Shown: positions 37,363 through 47,755, counted from the stretch's first letter. The stretch is DNA of 64,000 nucleotides from Cellulosimicrobium cellulans (GCF_016907755.1 NZ_JAFBCN010000001.1:1922001-1986000); one strand, 5' to 3'. Translations and numbers: made by a program. Notes: a model not told the origin generated them from the sequence alone.

Positions 37363-38774
37363 TGGAGGAAGAGATGATTGAGCTCGTCGCCGAGACCGTC
37401 TGGCGCTCACTCGAGCCGGCGCCGTTCGTGTCGCCGATCCGGGCAGCAGTCGCCTATCTGGGGACGGATGCACCGACGATCCTGCCGTTAGGGGTAGGGG
37501 ACGTGCTGGTCGTGGACGGGTCGGACGCCGCGCTCGCCGCAGGCTCGACGAACCCGGCCGCCATCAGACGCTTTGTCGAGGCCGGGGCGGTCGTCGTGTC
37601 GCTGGCCGGCTTACACGCCAAGGTGGTGCTCGAGGGCGGTCCGGCGCCTCGATGTCTGGTCGGGTCCGCGAACGTCTCCGCGCACTCGCGCGACGACCTC
37701 CGCGAGGCCGCGATCCTCAGCGACGACCCGGCGCTCGTCGACCAGGTCGAGGCGCAGCTCGACCTGTGGGTCGGCGACCCGTCCGCCGTGGTGGTCGACG
37801 AGCGCTGGCTCGCCCGGGCAGACCGCGTGTACGCGGCGCCGCGCAGTCCGCGGGTCCGACGTGAGGCCGGGCGATCGGACACGGGCCGCCCGCTGTGGCT
37901 CGTTGTCGTCGAGGACGACGACCCGCCTCCTCAGGGCGTGCTCGACGCGTTCGACCATCTGCGTGCCCAGCATCGCGATGTCGACGCCACGTTCTACCGG
38001 ACGACGGACGACGGACCCGTCGAGGGCGTGGGCGACTCCGTGTTGCTCTACCGGAGCACGCGGTCCGGTCGTCACCCGCACGGGAATGCGAGACCCCTCC
38101 CGCTGTCACGGGTGGCACGGATCGTGGAGAGCGAGAGCGGACGTTACTGCTTCGTCACGGTGGACACCAACGGCACGTCGCCGTCGTTCTCCGACGTGCG
38201 TCGCGCGCTGGCTGAGGTCGGCACGGCGATCGAGGACGTGGTGGACACGGTGCTCGAAGGCCAAGATCGAGAGGCTGTTCTGTCCCTTTTGGCGCCGTCC
38301 AGCGGTCAGGTGTGGGTCGCCCACGAGTGTCCGAGGTGCGCGGCGACCATGAGGCGCGTGGACTACGGGATGCTTCCCGGTCCGTTCGACTCGACGCGCT
38401 TCGAGGCCGGGGGGTGCGTGAGCGGCCCCAGGCGGCCGACCCACCGGTGCAGTGACTGCGGACACGAAGCATGGCGGCTCTCCTTTGAGTCGGAGGCGCA
38501 CTTCGAGACGCTCGAGGACCTGCTCGAGGATCACGAGTCGTCGGATCTCGAGAGCCTTGCCGTGCGGGTCACGGACACCATCGACCACGATCCGGTGACG
38601 ATCCAGGTGATGGCGGACTGGGAGGACGGCTCACCAGCCGTGATCGAGATCTTCATCGGCTCGCGGACGGCGGTCCTCCAGTTCCCGTTCACCAGGAGCG
38701 AGTTCTGGGCGGAGTGCGAGTTTCTCTACGACGTCATGATGATCGAGGCCGAGGAGGCCTTCGCGGACGACTGA
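37359..38774 (+). CDS. PLD-like domain plus zinc-ribbon protein coupled to hsdR
   Basis: A 471-residue protein. Residues about 80-120 hold one phospholipase D-type motif, LAGLHAKVVLEGG then CLVGSANVSAHSRDD (HxK...GSAN), as in PLD-family nucleases, which usually pair two such motifs or dimerise. A zinc-ribbon-like module lies at about 325-370 (HECPRCAATMRRVDYG and THRCSDCGHEAW). The last 90 residues are very acidic. The start is GTG 37359 or ATG 37362, overlapping the hsdR stop, so translation is coupled. A DNA-cleaving accessory or a separate nuclease tied to restriction is plausible; no standard Type I subunit has this architecture. Confidence 0.75.
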   Translation: MMEEEMIELVAETVWRSLEPAPFVSPIRAAVAYLGTDAPTILPLGVGDVLVVDGSDAALAAGSTNPAAIRRFVEAGAVVVSLAGLHAKVVLEGGPAPRCLVGSANVSAHSRDDLREAAILSDDPALVDQVEAQLDLWVGDPSAVVVDERWLARADRVYAAPRSPRVRREAGRSDTGRPLWLVVVEDDDPPPQGVLDAFDHLRAQHRDVDATFYRTTDDGPVEGVGDSVLLYRSTRSGRHPHGNARPLPLSRVARIVESESGRYCFVTVDTNGTSPSFSDVRRALAEVGTAIEDVVDTVLEGQDREAVLSLLAPSSGQVWVAHECPRCAATMRRVDYGMLPGPFDSTRFEAGGCVSGPRRPTHRCSDCGHEAWRLSFESEAHFETLEDLLEDHESSDLESLAVRVTDTIDHDPVTIQVMADWEDGSPAVIEIFIGSRTAVLQFPFTRSEFWAECEFLYDVMMIEAEEAFADD

Positions 38775-38822
38775 CAGGAGGGACCTGGTCACCGGCCCGC
38801 CGCGCGTGCGAAGGTGTCGGGT

Positions 38823-39683
38823 ATGACCGATCTGCTCCCGTACCGCGACGACGCGGACGACGTCGAGGTCCCCCTGCTCGGTGGTGACGTGTCGGACGGG
38901 ATCGTCCGGCGCGGCGACACCGTCCGCCGTCCGCGCGGCCCGCACAGCCCCGCCGTCGAGGCGTACCTGCTGCACCTGGAGCGCGCGGGCTTCGAGCGCG
39001 CGCCCCGGTTCCTCGGGATCGACGACGACGGCCGGGAGGTCGTGACGTTCCTGCCGGGCGAGATGGGCGGGCGCCCGCCGCACGCGTGGGCGACCGGCGA
39101 GGACGTGCTCGTCCAGCTCGGGGAGTGGCTGCGGGACCTCCACGCGGTGTCGCTCGACGTCGTGCTGCCGGACGGCGTCGCGTGGCCCGAGCGGGTGCAG
39201 TTCCCGGAGGTGCCGGACGTGTTCGACGTGCCGGACGTCGTCGGGCACAACGACCTCACGGTCGAGAACGCGCTGTTCGTCCCGGCCGGCGACGACCCGG
39301 AGGGTCCGCACCGGCTCGTCGGCGTGATCGACTTCGAACTCGCCGCGCCGACCACGCGCCTGCTCGACGTCGCGACGACGCTGCTCTACTGGGCGCCGGT
39401 CGCGCCGCCGGAGGCGCGGCCGGACGTGCTGCGGGACCTCGACGCACCGCGTCGCGCCCGGATCCTCACGGAGGCGTACGGGTTGGACCGGTCCCAGCGG
39501 CTCGCGCTGCTCGACGTGCTCGCGCAGCGGTTCGCGCGGAGCTGGTACGCGATGCGGCATGCCGCACGGGTGCGCGGCGGCGGCTGGCAGCGCATGTGGG
39601 ACGACGGGGTGGGGGACCGGATCCACGAGAACGAGGCCTGGTTCGCCGCGCAGCGCGTGGACTTCGTGCACGCGCTGGGCTGA
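38823..39683 (+). CDS. aminoglycoside phosphotransferase (APH)-family kinase
   Basis: A 286-residue small-molecule kinase of the APH/choline kinase fold. The catalytic Brenner motif is VGHNDLTVENALFV (Asp and Asn of HxDxxxxN) near residue 140, and the metal-binding motif is GVIDFELAAPTTRLLD near 168. The N-lobe contains RRGDTVRRPRG and a FLPGEMGG linker. ATG 38823 is chosen because AAGG lies 8 bp before it; a GTG 9 bp upstream overlaps that site. The natural substrate is unknown; drug resistance should not be assumed. Chromosome-like composition marks it as the first gene beyond the defence island. Confidence 0.85.
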   Translation: MTDLLPYRDDADDVEVPLLGGDVSDGIVRRGDTVRRPRGPHSPAVEAYLLHLERAGFERAPRFLGIDDDGREVVTFLPGEMGGRPPHAWATGEDVLVQLGEWLRDLHAVSLDVVLPDGVAWPERVQFPEVPDVFDVPDVVGHNDLTVENALFVPAGDDPEGPHRLVGVIDFELAAPTTRLLDVATTLLYWAPVAPPEARPDVLRDLDAPRRARILTEAYGLDRSQRLALLDVLAQRFARSWYAMRHAARVRGGGWQRMWDDGVGDRIHENEAWFAAQRVDFVHALG

Positions 39684-39689
39684 GCGCAC

Positions 39690-39713
39690 GGGGGCGGGGC
39701 GCGCTCCGCCCCC
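39690..39713. terminator. bidirectional hairpin between convergent genes
   Basis: GGGGGCGG (39690-39697) pairs with CCGCCCCC (39706-39713) across an 8-nt loop, in the 79-bp gap between the APH-family gene and the convergent membrane-protein gene. It can terminate both. Confidence 0.6.
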
Positions 39714-39762
39714 TGCGGCGCGCTCAGAGCGCGGCGAACCGCACCCGAGCTCCGGGTGCCGG

Positions 39763-40698
39763 TCAGCTCGCGAGCGGGGCGTCCGCCGTGAGGTACCAGG
39801 GCTCGTAGCCCTCGAGCGAGAGCGTCCACAGCCCGGGCGCGCCCGTGGGGACCGCGAGGCAGACGTTGCCCGACACGGTGTCGTCGGTGCCGACGAGGCC
39901 CGTCCCGACGAGGGCGTCCGGCACGGCGCCGCACTGTCCGTCGACATGGACGCCGTCGTCGCCGACGAAGCCGACGTCGATCGCCCCCCACGCGCTCACC
40001 TGCGAGCTGGGGCCGTAGTACGTGGCGGTCACCGGGACGATCCAGTACTCCGTGCCCTCCGGCGGTGCGACGTTGACGTCGCTGTGCGCGAGGATCTCCG
40101 CGGTCGCCTCGTACGGCGGGTCGAGGAGGACCTCCCACTCCTCACCGGCGACGGTGTAGCCGTCGAAGAACCACGGGTCGGCCCGCGTCCCGGAGCCCTC
40201 CCACTCGCCCTCGGACCAGTCCTCGTCCGACCAGTCCTCGGACCACTCGTCCTCGACCGGCTCGGTGTACCAGTCGGCGAGACGCCCGCCGGCGTCGCTC
40301 GCGACACCGGCGGCGAAGCCGACGCCGCCGCCCACCGCGAGGCACGTGGCGCCGACGATCAGCCCGACGGCGGTGCGGGACAGACCGCGGCGCGCGGCGG
40401 GCGGGGGTGGGCCGGGGAGTCCGGCGACGGGGTACGGCGGCCCCGGCCGGAGCGGCCCTGGCGGGAGCGGCCCTGGCGGGACGGGACCGTGGCCGATCGG
40501 CGCCGGACCGGGCCCGATCGGCGACGGCGGCGAGGTGGACTGCGGGGGAGCGGGGTACCCGGACGTGGGGACCGGAGGCGAGGCCGCCGGGGGCGCTGTC
40601 GGGGCCGGGACAGAGGTAGTCGGCGCGGCGGGAGTTGCCGACGGTGCGGGGGACGCTCCCGAGGTCGACTGGCTCGGTGGCGCGAAGGGGTTGGTCAT
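39763..40698 (-). CDS. proline-rich single-span membrane protein with extracytoplasmic beta domain
   Basis: A 311-residue protein. Residues 1-100 are a low-complexity Pro/Ser/Ala/Gly region (repeats such as PPGPLPPGPLRPGPP) expected in the cytoplasm. One membrane span follows (AVGLIVGATCLAVGGGVGFAAG, about 108-130), then an acidic Trp/Glu/Asp-rich linker (VEDEWSEDWSDEDWSE) and a beta-rich outer domain (IVPVTATYYGPSSQVSAW, CLAVPTGAPGLWTLSLEG) of DUF4352 style with a Cys pair. Start ATG 40698 is behind GGAG. No function assigned. It resembles the lipoprotein at 15413-16153 in its outer domain style. Confidence 0.75.
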   Translation of the reverse strand: MTNPFAPPSQSTSGASPAPSATPAAPTTSVPAPTAPPAASPPVPTSGYPAPPQSTSPPSPIGPGPAPIGHGPVPPGPLPPGPLRPGPPYPVAGLPGPPPPAARRGLSRTAVGLIVGATCLAVGGGVGFAAGVASDAGGRLADWYTEPVEDEWSEDWSDEDWSEGEWEGSGTRADPWFFDGYTVAGEEWEVLLDPPYEATAEILAHSDVNVAPPEGTEYWIVPVTATYYGPSSQVSAWGAIDVGFVGDDGVHVDGQCGAVPDALVGTGLVGTDDTVSGNVCLAVPTGAPGLWTLSLEGYEPWYLTADAPLAS

Positions 40699-40850
40699 GG
40701 CTGCTCCGGGGTCGTGCGGGCGAGCGCCCGGACGACCGTGTCGCCGTGCGTGGCCGGATGCTCCCACATCTCGGCCTGCCAGCACCAGGAGGCGCCCAGG
40801 GCGCGGACCGCCGTCGAGCACGCACGACCTGCCGACCACGACACCACCCG

Positions 40851-40913
40851 CCCGCGAGCACGACATGGGGGTCGCTCTCCAGCGGATAACGACCCCCATG
40901 TCGTGCTCGCGGG
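40851..40913. terminator. perfect 24-bp inverted repeat downstream of aceB
   Basis: Bases 40851-40874 are perfectly complementary to 40890-40913 (arms include GAGCACGACATGGGGGTCG) with a 15-nt loop; one more G-C pair extends the stem. It starts 6 bp past the aceB stop on the leftward strand, so it is a very strong terminator, isolating aceB from the membrane-protein gene. Confidence 0.75.
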
Positions 40914-40918
40914 CCCGG

Positions 40919-42673
<1,755 letters not shown>

Positions 42674-42696
42674 GGCGTGCTCCGAAGGTCGATGTC

Positions 42697-42800
42697 GCGA
42701 GGTAGAGCTCTGGTAGGCCGAGGTAGAGCTCTGGTCCCGCGAGGTAGAGGTTTGGTCGTGACCAGGCCTCTACCTCGCGGGACCGCTCCTCTACCTCGCG
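42697..42800. repeat. 21-bp-periodic repeat array with inverted copies between aceA and aceB
   Basis: An 18-bp unit is repeated directly at 42697-42714 (GCGAGGTAGAGCTCTGGT), 42718-42735 (one change) and 42739-42756 (last part diverged); the starts are exactly 21 bp apart. Two inverted partial copies follow (about 42761-42780 and 42787-42800, containing CTCTACCTCGCG). The third direct copy with the first inverted copy forms an 18-bp perfect stem (GGTCCCGCGAGGTAGAGG and its complement). The whole array lies between the aceA stop and the aceB start on the leftward strand, so it may act as terminator/attenuator and as a regulator-binding array. Confidence 0.7.
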
Positions 42801-42807
42801 AGGGGGC

Positions 42808-44223
42808 TTAGTGGAACTGAGCGGTCTCGGTGGACCCCGCGAGCGCGAGGGTGGCGGCGTCGGGGTTGAGAGCCGTGGCGACCCGGTCGAAGTAGCCGGT
42901 GCCGACCTCCCGCTGGTGGCGGGTGGCGGTGTAGCCGTCGGCCTCGGAGGCGAACTCGGCCTCCTGGAGCTCGACGTAGGCGGTCATCGCGCGCTCGCCG
43001 TAGCCGCGCGCGAGCTCGAACATGGAGTGCGAGACGGCGTGGAAGCCGGCCAGCGTGATGAACTGGAACGCGTAGCCCATCGCGGCGAGCTCCTTCTGGA
43101 AGCTCGCGATCTGGGCGTCGTCGAGGTGCTTCTTCCAGTTGAACGACGGCGAGCAGTTGTAGGCGAGCTTCTTGTCCGGGTACTGCGCGTGGATCGTCTC
43201 GGCGAACGTGCGCGCGAGCTCGAGGTCGGGCTCGCCCGTCTCGACCCAGATGAGGTCGGAGTACGGCGCGTACGCGAGGCCGCGCGCGACGACCGCGTCG
43301 AGCCCCGGGCGCACCCGGTAGAAGCCCTCCGAGGTGCGCTCGCCCGTGAGGAACGGGCGGTCGCGCTCGTCGACGTCGGACGTCAGCAGGTCCGCGGCGA
43401 GCGAGTCCGTGCGGGCGATGATGACCGACGGCACGCCCGCGACGTCGGCCGCGAGGCGCGCGGCGTTGAGCGTGCGGATGTGCTGGCTCGTGGGCACGAG
43501 CACCTTGCCGCCGAGGTGGCCGCACTTCTTCTCCGACGCGAGCTGGTCCTCCCAGTGCACGCCCGCCGCGCCCGCGGCGATCATCGAGTGCATGAGCTCG
43601 TACGCGTTGAGCGGGCCGCCGAACCCGGCCTCGGCGTCGGCCACGATCGGGGCGAGCCAGTCACGGGCGGGCGCACCGGACTCCGCCGTCTCGATCTGGT
43701 CCGCGCGCAGCAGCGCGTTGTTGATGCGGCGCACCACGGCGGGCACGGAGTTGGCGGGGTAGAGCGACTGGTCGGGGTACGTCTGGCCGGACAGGTTGGC
43801 GTCGGCCGCGACCTGCCACCCGGAGAGGTAGATGGCCTTGAGACCCGCGCGCACCTGCTGCACGGCCTGGTTGCCGGTGAACGCGCCGAGCGCGGCGACC
43901 CACTCCTCGGTGTGGATCTGCTCCCACAGCTTCTCGGCGCCGCGGCGGGCGAGCGTGTGCTCCTCGCGCACCGAGCCGCGCAGCGCGACGACGTCCTCAG
44001 CGGTGTAGTCGCGGTCGAGCCCGGCCCAGCGCGGGTCGGTCGCCCACTGCTCGGTGAGCTCCGCGGCCGTCTGGGTCTGGTCGCCAGGTCGGGGACCGTC
44101 GCTCCCAGGGCGACCCGGGGTGCGGCCCGCGACGTCCGCCGTCGTCGCGACGGCGCCGAGCGGACGGGCGCCGCCCGCGTACTCGGACGGGGAGCGGCGG
44201 CTGACGATGGTGGGCCTGTTCAC
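42808..44223 (-). CDS. aceA: isocitrate lyase
   Basis: A 471-residue isocitrate lyase, cleaving isocitrate to glyoxylate and succinate. The catalytic loop is [18 protein letters not shown] with the active Cys, and other conserved blocks are [79 protein letters not shown] and [17 protein letters not shown]. The start is GTG 44223, behind CCAGGAGG. It is divergent from ramB, whose product represses glyoxylate genes in relatives. With aceB it allows growth on acetyl-CoA-yielding substrates such as acetate, fatty acids or PHB. Confidence 0.97.
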   Translation of the reverse strand: MNRPTIVSRRSPSEYAGGARPLGAVATTADVAGRTPGRPGSDGPRPGDQTQTAAELTEQWATDPRWAGLDRDYTAEDVVALRGSVREEHTLARRGAEKLWEQIHTEEWVAALGAFTGNQAVQQVRAGLKAIYLSGWQVAADANLSGQTYPDQSLYPANSVPAVVRRINNALLRADQIETAESGAPARDWLAPIVADAEAGFGGPLNAYELMHSMIAAGAAGVHWEDQLASEKKCGHLGGKVLVPTSQHIRTLNAARLAADVAGVPSVIIARTDSLAADLLTSDVDERDRPFLTGERTSEGFYRVRPGLDAVVARGLAYAPYSDLIWVETGEPDLELARTFAETIHAQYPDKKLAYNCSPSFNWKKHLDDAQIASFQKELAAMGYAFQFITLAGFHAVSHSMFELARGYGERAMTAYVELQEAEFASEADGYTATRHQREVGTGYFDRVATALNPDAATLALAGSTETAQFH

Positions 44224-44388
44224 GGGTGCCTCCTGGTGGTGCGCCGGTCCGCGCTGCGCGGACCGGACGGGCCGGTCGGTGGACCTCGGCGAGGTCCGTG
44301 CTTCGACCTTCCTCCCGCTGACGACCCCGTCTCAAGCCAGATCGGGCGAAAGAATCGCACTTCTTCTCTTGTGCGGAAGGAGTGGCGC
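44224..44388. promoter_or_regulatory. aceA-ramB divergent promoter
   Basis: This 165-bp region drives isocitrate lyase leftward and ramB rightward. Near the ramB side lies AAGAATCGCACTTCTT, a small inverted repeat (AAGAA...TTCTT) next to GCGAAAGAATCGC; RamB in corynebacteria prefers AA-rich GCAAA-type sites, so this is the best candidate here. The ramB ribosome binding site GGAAGGAG ends 6 bp before GTG 44389. Exact promoter hexamers are not clear. Confidence 0.4.
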
Positions 44389-45897
44389 GTGTCACTCTCA
44401 GTCATGGCTATCCCGACGACGCGACCGGCCGGAATCGCGGAACATGCGGAAATCCCGCTCGAGAGCGAGCCCGACGCCCTGACGATCGGCCGCAGGATCC
44501 GGCACCTGCGCGCCGCGCGGGGCATGACGCTCGACGAGCTCGGCGCCGCCATCGGCCGGGCGCCGTCCCAGGTGTCCCTCCTGGAGAACGGCAAGCGCGA
44601 GCCCAAGTTCGCCCAGCTCCAGGCCGTGGCGCGGGCGCTCGGTGCGAGCCTCGACGACCTCCTGTCGCCCGAGGCGCCGTCGCGCCGGGACGCGCTCGAG
44701 ATCGAGCTGGAGCGCGCCCAGCGCGGCCCGCTCTTCGACGCGCTCGGGCTGCGTCCGGTGCGGGTCGGCAAGTCGCTGCCGACCGACGCGCTCGAGACGA
44801 TCGTCGCCCTGGAGCGGGAGCTCCAGCGGCTTCACACCGAGCGTGCCGCGACGCCCGAGGAGGCGCGCCGCGCCAACGCGGAGCTCCGCGCGACCATGCG
44901 CGCGCAGGACAACTACTTCCCCGAGCTCGAGGACGCGGCGGCCGAGCTGCTCGACGGCGTCGGGCACGCGGGCGGCCCGCTGCCCCAGCGCGTCGCGGCG
45001 GACATCGCCGCCCACCTGGGCTTCACGCTGCACTACGTGGGCGACCTGCCGCACTCGACCCGCTCGGTGCTCGACCTGCGCCACCGCCGTGTCTACCTGC
45101 CGAGCGACGGGATGCGCGGGCGGTCCAACGCGACGTCGGCGCTGCTCCAGGCGCTCGCGCCGCACGTGCTCGGGCACGCGGAACCGCGCGACTACCGCGA
45201 GTTCCTGCGCCAGCGCGTCGAGGCCAACTACCTCGCGGCGGCGCTCCTGCTGCCGGAGCGCCACGCGGTCAAGGCGCTGCGGGCGGCGAAGGAGGCGCGC
45301 GAGATCTCGATCGAGGACCTGCGCGACGCGTTCGCCGTGTCGTACGAGACGGCGGCCCACCGGTTCACCAACCTCGCGACGAAGCACCTCGGCATCCCGG
45401 TGCACTTCATGAAGGTCCACGAGTCCGGGGTGATCCACAAGGCGTACGAGAACGACGGTGTCCGCTTCCCGGCCGACCCGCTCGGCGCCGTCGAGGGGCA
45501 GTACGTGTGCCGGAGCTGGACCGCGCGCACGGTGTTCGCGGTCGAGGACCGGCTCAGCCCGTTCAGCCAGTACACGGACACCCCGAGCGGCACCTACTGG
45601 TGCACGTCGCGCGTGCAGGCGTCGGCGGACGGCGAGTTCTCGGTGAGCGTCGGGGTGCCGTTCGCGCACGTGAAGTGGTTCCTCGGGCGCGACACGACCG
45701 AGCGTCTGGTCTCCCGCTGCCCTGACGGCGCGTGCTGCCGCCGCCCGCCGGACGCGCTCTCCGACCGCTGGGCCGGGCAGTCGTGGCCGAGCGCCCGCCC
45801 GCACGCGTCGATGCTCGCCGCGATGCCGACCGGGGCGTTCCCTGGCGTCGACACCACCGAGGTGTATGCGTTCCTCGACACCCACGCCCCGCGGTGA
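44389..45897 (+). CDS. ramB: RamB-type regulator of acetate/glyoxylate metabolism
   Basis: A 502-residue regulator with an N-terminal XRE helix-turn-helix (IGRRIRHLRAARGMTLDEL, GRAPSQVSLLENGKREPKF). A central IrrE/M78-like region follows (VEANYLAAALLLPERHAVKA, VSYETAAHRFTNLATKHLGI), then the conserved Cys-containing C-terminus of ScfR/RamB proteins (YVCRSWTARTVFAVEDRLSP, SRCPDGACCRRPP). The start is placed at GTG 44389 because GGAAGGAG lies 6 bp before it; ATG 44404 would also work but is 21 bp from that site. RamB represses aceA, aceB and acetate-activation genes in Corynebacterium; the divergent aceA here supports the same role. Confidence 0.88.
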   Translation: MSLSVMAIPTTRPAGIAEHAEIPLESEPDALTIGRRIRHLRAARGMTLDELGAAIGRAPSQVSLLENGKREPKFAQLQAVARALGASLDDLLSPEAPSRRDALEIELERAQRGPLFDALGLRPVRVGKSLPTDALETIVALERELQRLHTERAATPEEARRANAELRATMRAQDNYFPELEDAAAELLDGVGHAGGPLPQRVAADIAAHLGFTLHYVGDLPHSTRSVLDLRHRRVYLPSDGMRGRSNATSALLQALAPHVLGHAEPRDYREFLRQRVEANYLAAALLLPERHAVKALRAAKEAREISIEDLRDAFAVSYETAAHRFTNLATKHLGIPVHFMKVHESGVIHKAYENDGVRFPADPLGAVEGQYVCRSWTARTVFAVEDRLSPFSQYTDTPSGTYWCTSRVQASADGEFSVSVGVPFAHVKWFLGRDTTERLVSRCPDGACCRRPPDALSDRWAGQSWPSARPHASMLAAMPTGAFPGVDTTEVYAFLDTHAPR

Positions 45898-45948
45898 GTG
45901 CGGGGTGTCTGTCGTCCCTTCGGGGTCCCGACGACAGATGCCCCGCAC
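45898..45948. terminator. bidirectional terminator hairpin, ramB / membrane hydrolase
   Basis: Bases 45898-45916 pair with 45930-45948 over 19 positions (two G-U wobbles) with a 13-nt loop containing CTTCGGGG. It starts at the ramB stop and lies before the stop of the convergent hydrolase gene, serving both. Confidence 0.75.
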
Positions 45949-45964
45949 CCGTCGGAGGCGGTCG

Positions 45965-47713
45965 TCAGCCGATCGAGCCGCCCTGGGTCGGAGCGTCCAT
46001 CGCGTCCTTGAGGCGCGCGGTGTCGGCGGCCGACCAGCCCTCGGGAGCGTGCAGGGCGGCGAACCCGTCGGCGTACTCGAGCTTGTAGACGTGGCCGTGG
46101 CCCGGCGGGATGTCGGACGCGGCCGCGACGAACAGGTCGCCCGTGAGCTGCCAGAACGTGACGAACGGGTACCACCGGACGTCGCCCAGCACGTCGGGGC
46201 CGCGCGGCTCGCGCAGCCAGTCGGGCTCGGACCACAGCGTCTCCGGTCCCCACCACGTCACGCCGTCGGACGCGTGCTGCAGGTAGACGACGCGCGGCTC
46301 GTCCCACCGCGGGCCGGGGCCCCACAGGTCGGCCACCCCGGTCGCGACCGGGTCGCCCCACCGGACCTGCCGGCCGTCCTCGAGCACGGGCGCGTACTCG
46401 AGCGACCCGGGGTCGCGTGCGTCGGTGAGCTCGCGCCACATCGGGGTGAAGCCGGGCGTCCCGGTGAACATCGCGCCGTCGGAGCGCGCCTCGACGTCCT
46501 GCACACCGCTGAACGCGCCCTGCATGCCGAACGACCCGAGCGAGATGCCGAACGCGAGCAGGCGCGGGCGGTCGTCCTCGGGCAGGTCCGACCACCGCGA
46601 GTACACCGCCTCGAACAGCGCCTTGCCGGCCGCGGGCGGGGTCGTGCGGTCGCCGACGAAGCTGATCCAGCTCGGCAGGTACGAGTACTGCATGCTCGCG
46701 ATCGCGGTGTCGCCGCCGTGCATGAGCTCGAGCGCCTCCACCATGCCCGGGTCGACCCAGCCGGTCCCGGTCGTGGTCGCGACGACGAGGACGGACCGGT
46801 CCCACGCGTCGGTGCGGTCGAGCTCGTCGACGACGCGCGCCGCCGTGGCGTCGAGGTCGCCGTCGGCGTCGAGGCCCGCATAGGCGTGGATCGGTTCGCG
46901 CACGTCCGCGGGGTCGACGACGTCGCCCGCCTGGGCGAACGCGGTCAGCTCGTCGAGGGTCGGACCGGACACGACGAACTTGCGGCCCTCGGCGCCGAGC
47001 GAGTCCCACGTCTCGGGGGACGCCGCCGACCCGGACCGCTCGGGCTGGGCCGGGGGAGACAGGCGGGGGTCGACGTCGGCGTTCGCCGCCGAGTAGATCG
47101 AGTTGAGCGCGCTCATCGCGCCCGACCAGACGACGCCGTTGAACACGAGCACCACGACGACCGCGACCGCCACGCCGCTCACGAACCGCGCGACCGGGGC
47201 AGGCACGACCCGGCCGACGAGCCGGGCGACCCAGCGCGCGACGCGGCGCAGCCCCCGCCCGGCCTGGAGCACGAGCAGCGCGACGGCGAGCGCGAGCACG
47301 AGCGTGGCCACCTCGCGCCCGGGGACGTCCTCGGACATGCCGAACAGGTGCCGCAGCTCGATCTGGCGGCGGGCGCCGAGGACCAGCGAGAGGGGCACGA
47401 GCACGACCGTCGCCCCGGCGAGCACCCACCACGCGACGCGGCTCGCGCGCGCCGTCCAGCGGACGCGCAGGCCGACCTTCACGGCGAACCACTCGACGAA
47501 CGCCCCGACCCCGTACCCGCCGACCGCGCTCACGCCCGAGATCACGGCCTGGTAGTACCACGCCCGCGGGATGAGCGACGGCGTGAACGACAGGCAGAAC
47601 CACAGCAGCGCGAGCACCAGCCCGGTCGCCGAGAACCGCCGCAGCCACCGTCCCCACGCACCGTGCCTCGCAGGCTTCTCGTCGACGGGCTCGGGGGGTC
47701 GGGTCTCCGTCAC
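45965..47713 (-). CDS. membrane-anchored alpha/beta-hydrolase (Abhydrolase_9 family)
   Basis: A 582-residue protein with about four N-terminal membrane spans (GLVLALLWFCLSFTPSLI, VAWWVLAGATVVLVPLSLVL, EVATLVLALAVALLVLQ, FVSGVAVAVVVVLVFNGVVW) and a C-terminal alpha/beta-hydrolase domain whose nucleophile elbow is FGISLGSFGMQ (GxSxG). VLVVATTTGTGWVDP, YSYLPSWISFVGDR and LEYADGFAALHAPEGW are typical of the actinobacterial Abhydrolase_9 family. The start is GTG 47713 or GTG 47725; both abut a hairpin. The substrate is unknown. It probably acts at the outer face of the membrane. Confidence 0.85.
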   Translation of the reverse strand: MTETRPPEPVDEKPARHGAWGRWLRRFSATGLVLALLWFCLSFTPSLIPRAWYYQAVISGVSAVGGYGVGAFVEWFAVKVGLRVRWTARASRVAWWVLAGATVVLVPLSLVLGARRQIELRHLFGMSEDVPGREVATLVLALAVALLVLQAGRGLRRVARWVARLVGRVVPAPVARFVSGVAVAVVVVLVFNGVVWSGAMSALNSIYSAANADVDPRLSPPAQPERSGSAASPETWDSLGAEGRKFVVSGPTLDELTAFAQAGDVVDPADVREPIHAYAGLDADGDLDATAARVVDELDRTDAWDRSVLVVATTTGTGWVDPGMVEALELMHGGDTAIASMQYSYLPSWISFVGDRTTPPAAGKALFEAVYSRWSDLPEDDRPRLLAFGISLGSFGMQGAFSGVQDVEARSDGAMFTGTPGFTPMWRELTDARDPGSLEYAPVLEDGRQVRWGDPVATGVADLWGPGPRWDEPRVVYLQHASDGVTWWGPETLWSEPDWLREPRGPDVLGDVRWYPFVTFWQLTGDLFVAAASDIPPGHGHVYKLEYADGFAALHAPEGWSAADTARLKDAMDAPTQGGSIG

Positions 47714-47755
47714 GGTGGGCTGCACATCGCGAGCGTAGGCGAGGTGCAGCCCACC
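47714..47755. terminator. hairpin between thiolase and membrane hydrolase genes
   Basis: GGTGGGCTGCAC (47714-47725) pairs perfectly with GTGCAGCCCACC (47744-47755), extended inward by TCGC/GCGA. It lies 38 bp past the thiolase stop on the leftward strand and directly at the start of the hydrolase gene. It probably terminates the 13-gene operon; being at the start codon it could also limit hydrolase translation. Confidence 0.65.

Noticed and set aside
16855-38774. BREX or DISARM
   Set aside because: No PglZ, BrxC, BrxL, DrmA/B or PglX gene is present; the helicase belongs to Zorya by its ZorA/B/C neighbours, and the methylase genes fit a Type I R-M system.
38823-39683. Antibiotic resistance gene
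   Set aside because: The APH fold is shared by many metabolic kinases; there is no mobile context or close resemblance visible to a known resistance enzyme.
42697-42800. CRISPR array
   Set aside because: Only three direct repeats of 18 bp with 3-bp gaps and two inverted copies; no spacers of proper length and no cas genes in the window.
42811-45897. In-frame extension of ramB upstream over the aceA gene
   Set aside because: The 500-codon extension is antisense to isocitrate lyase; a strong ribosome binding site directly before GTG 44389 fixes the real start.
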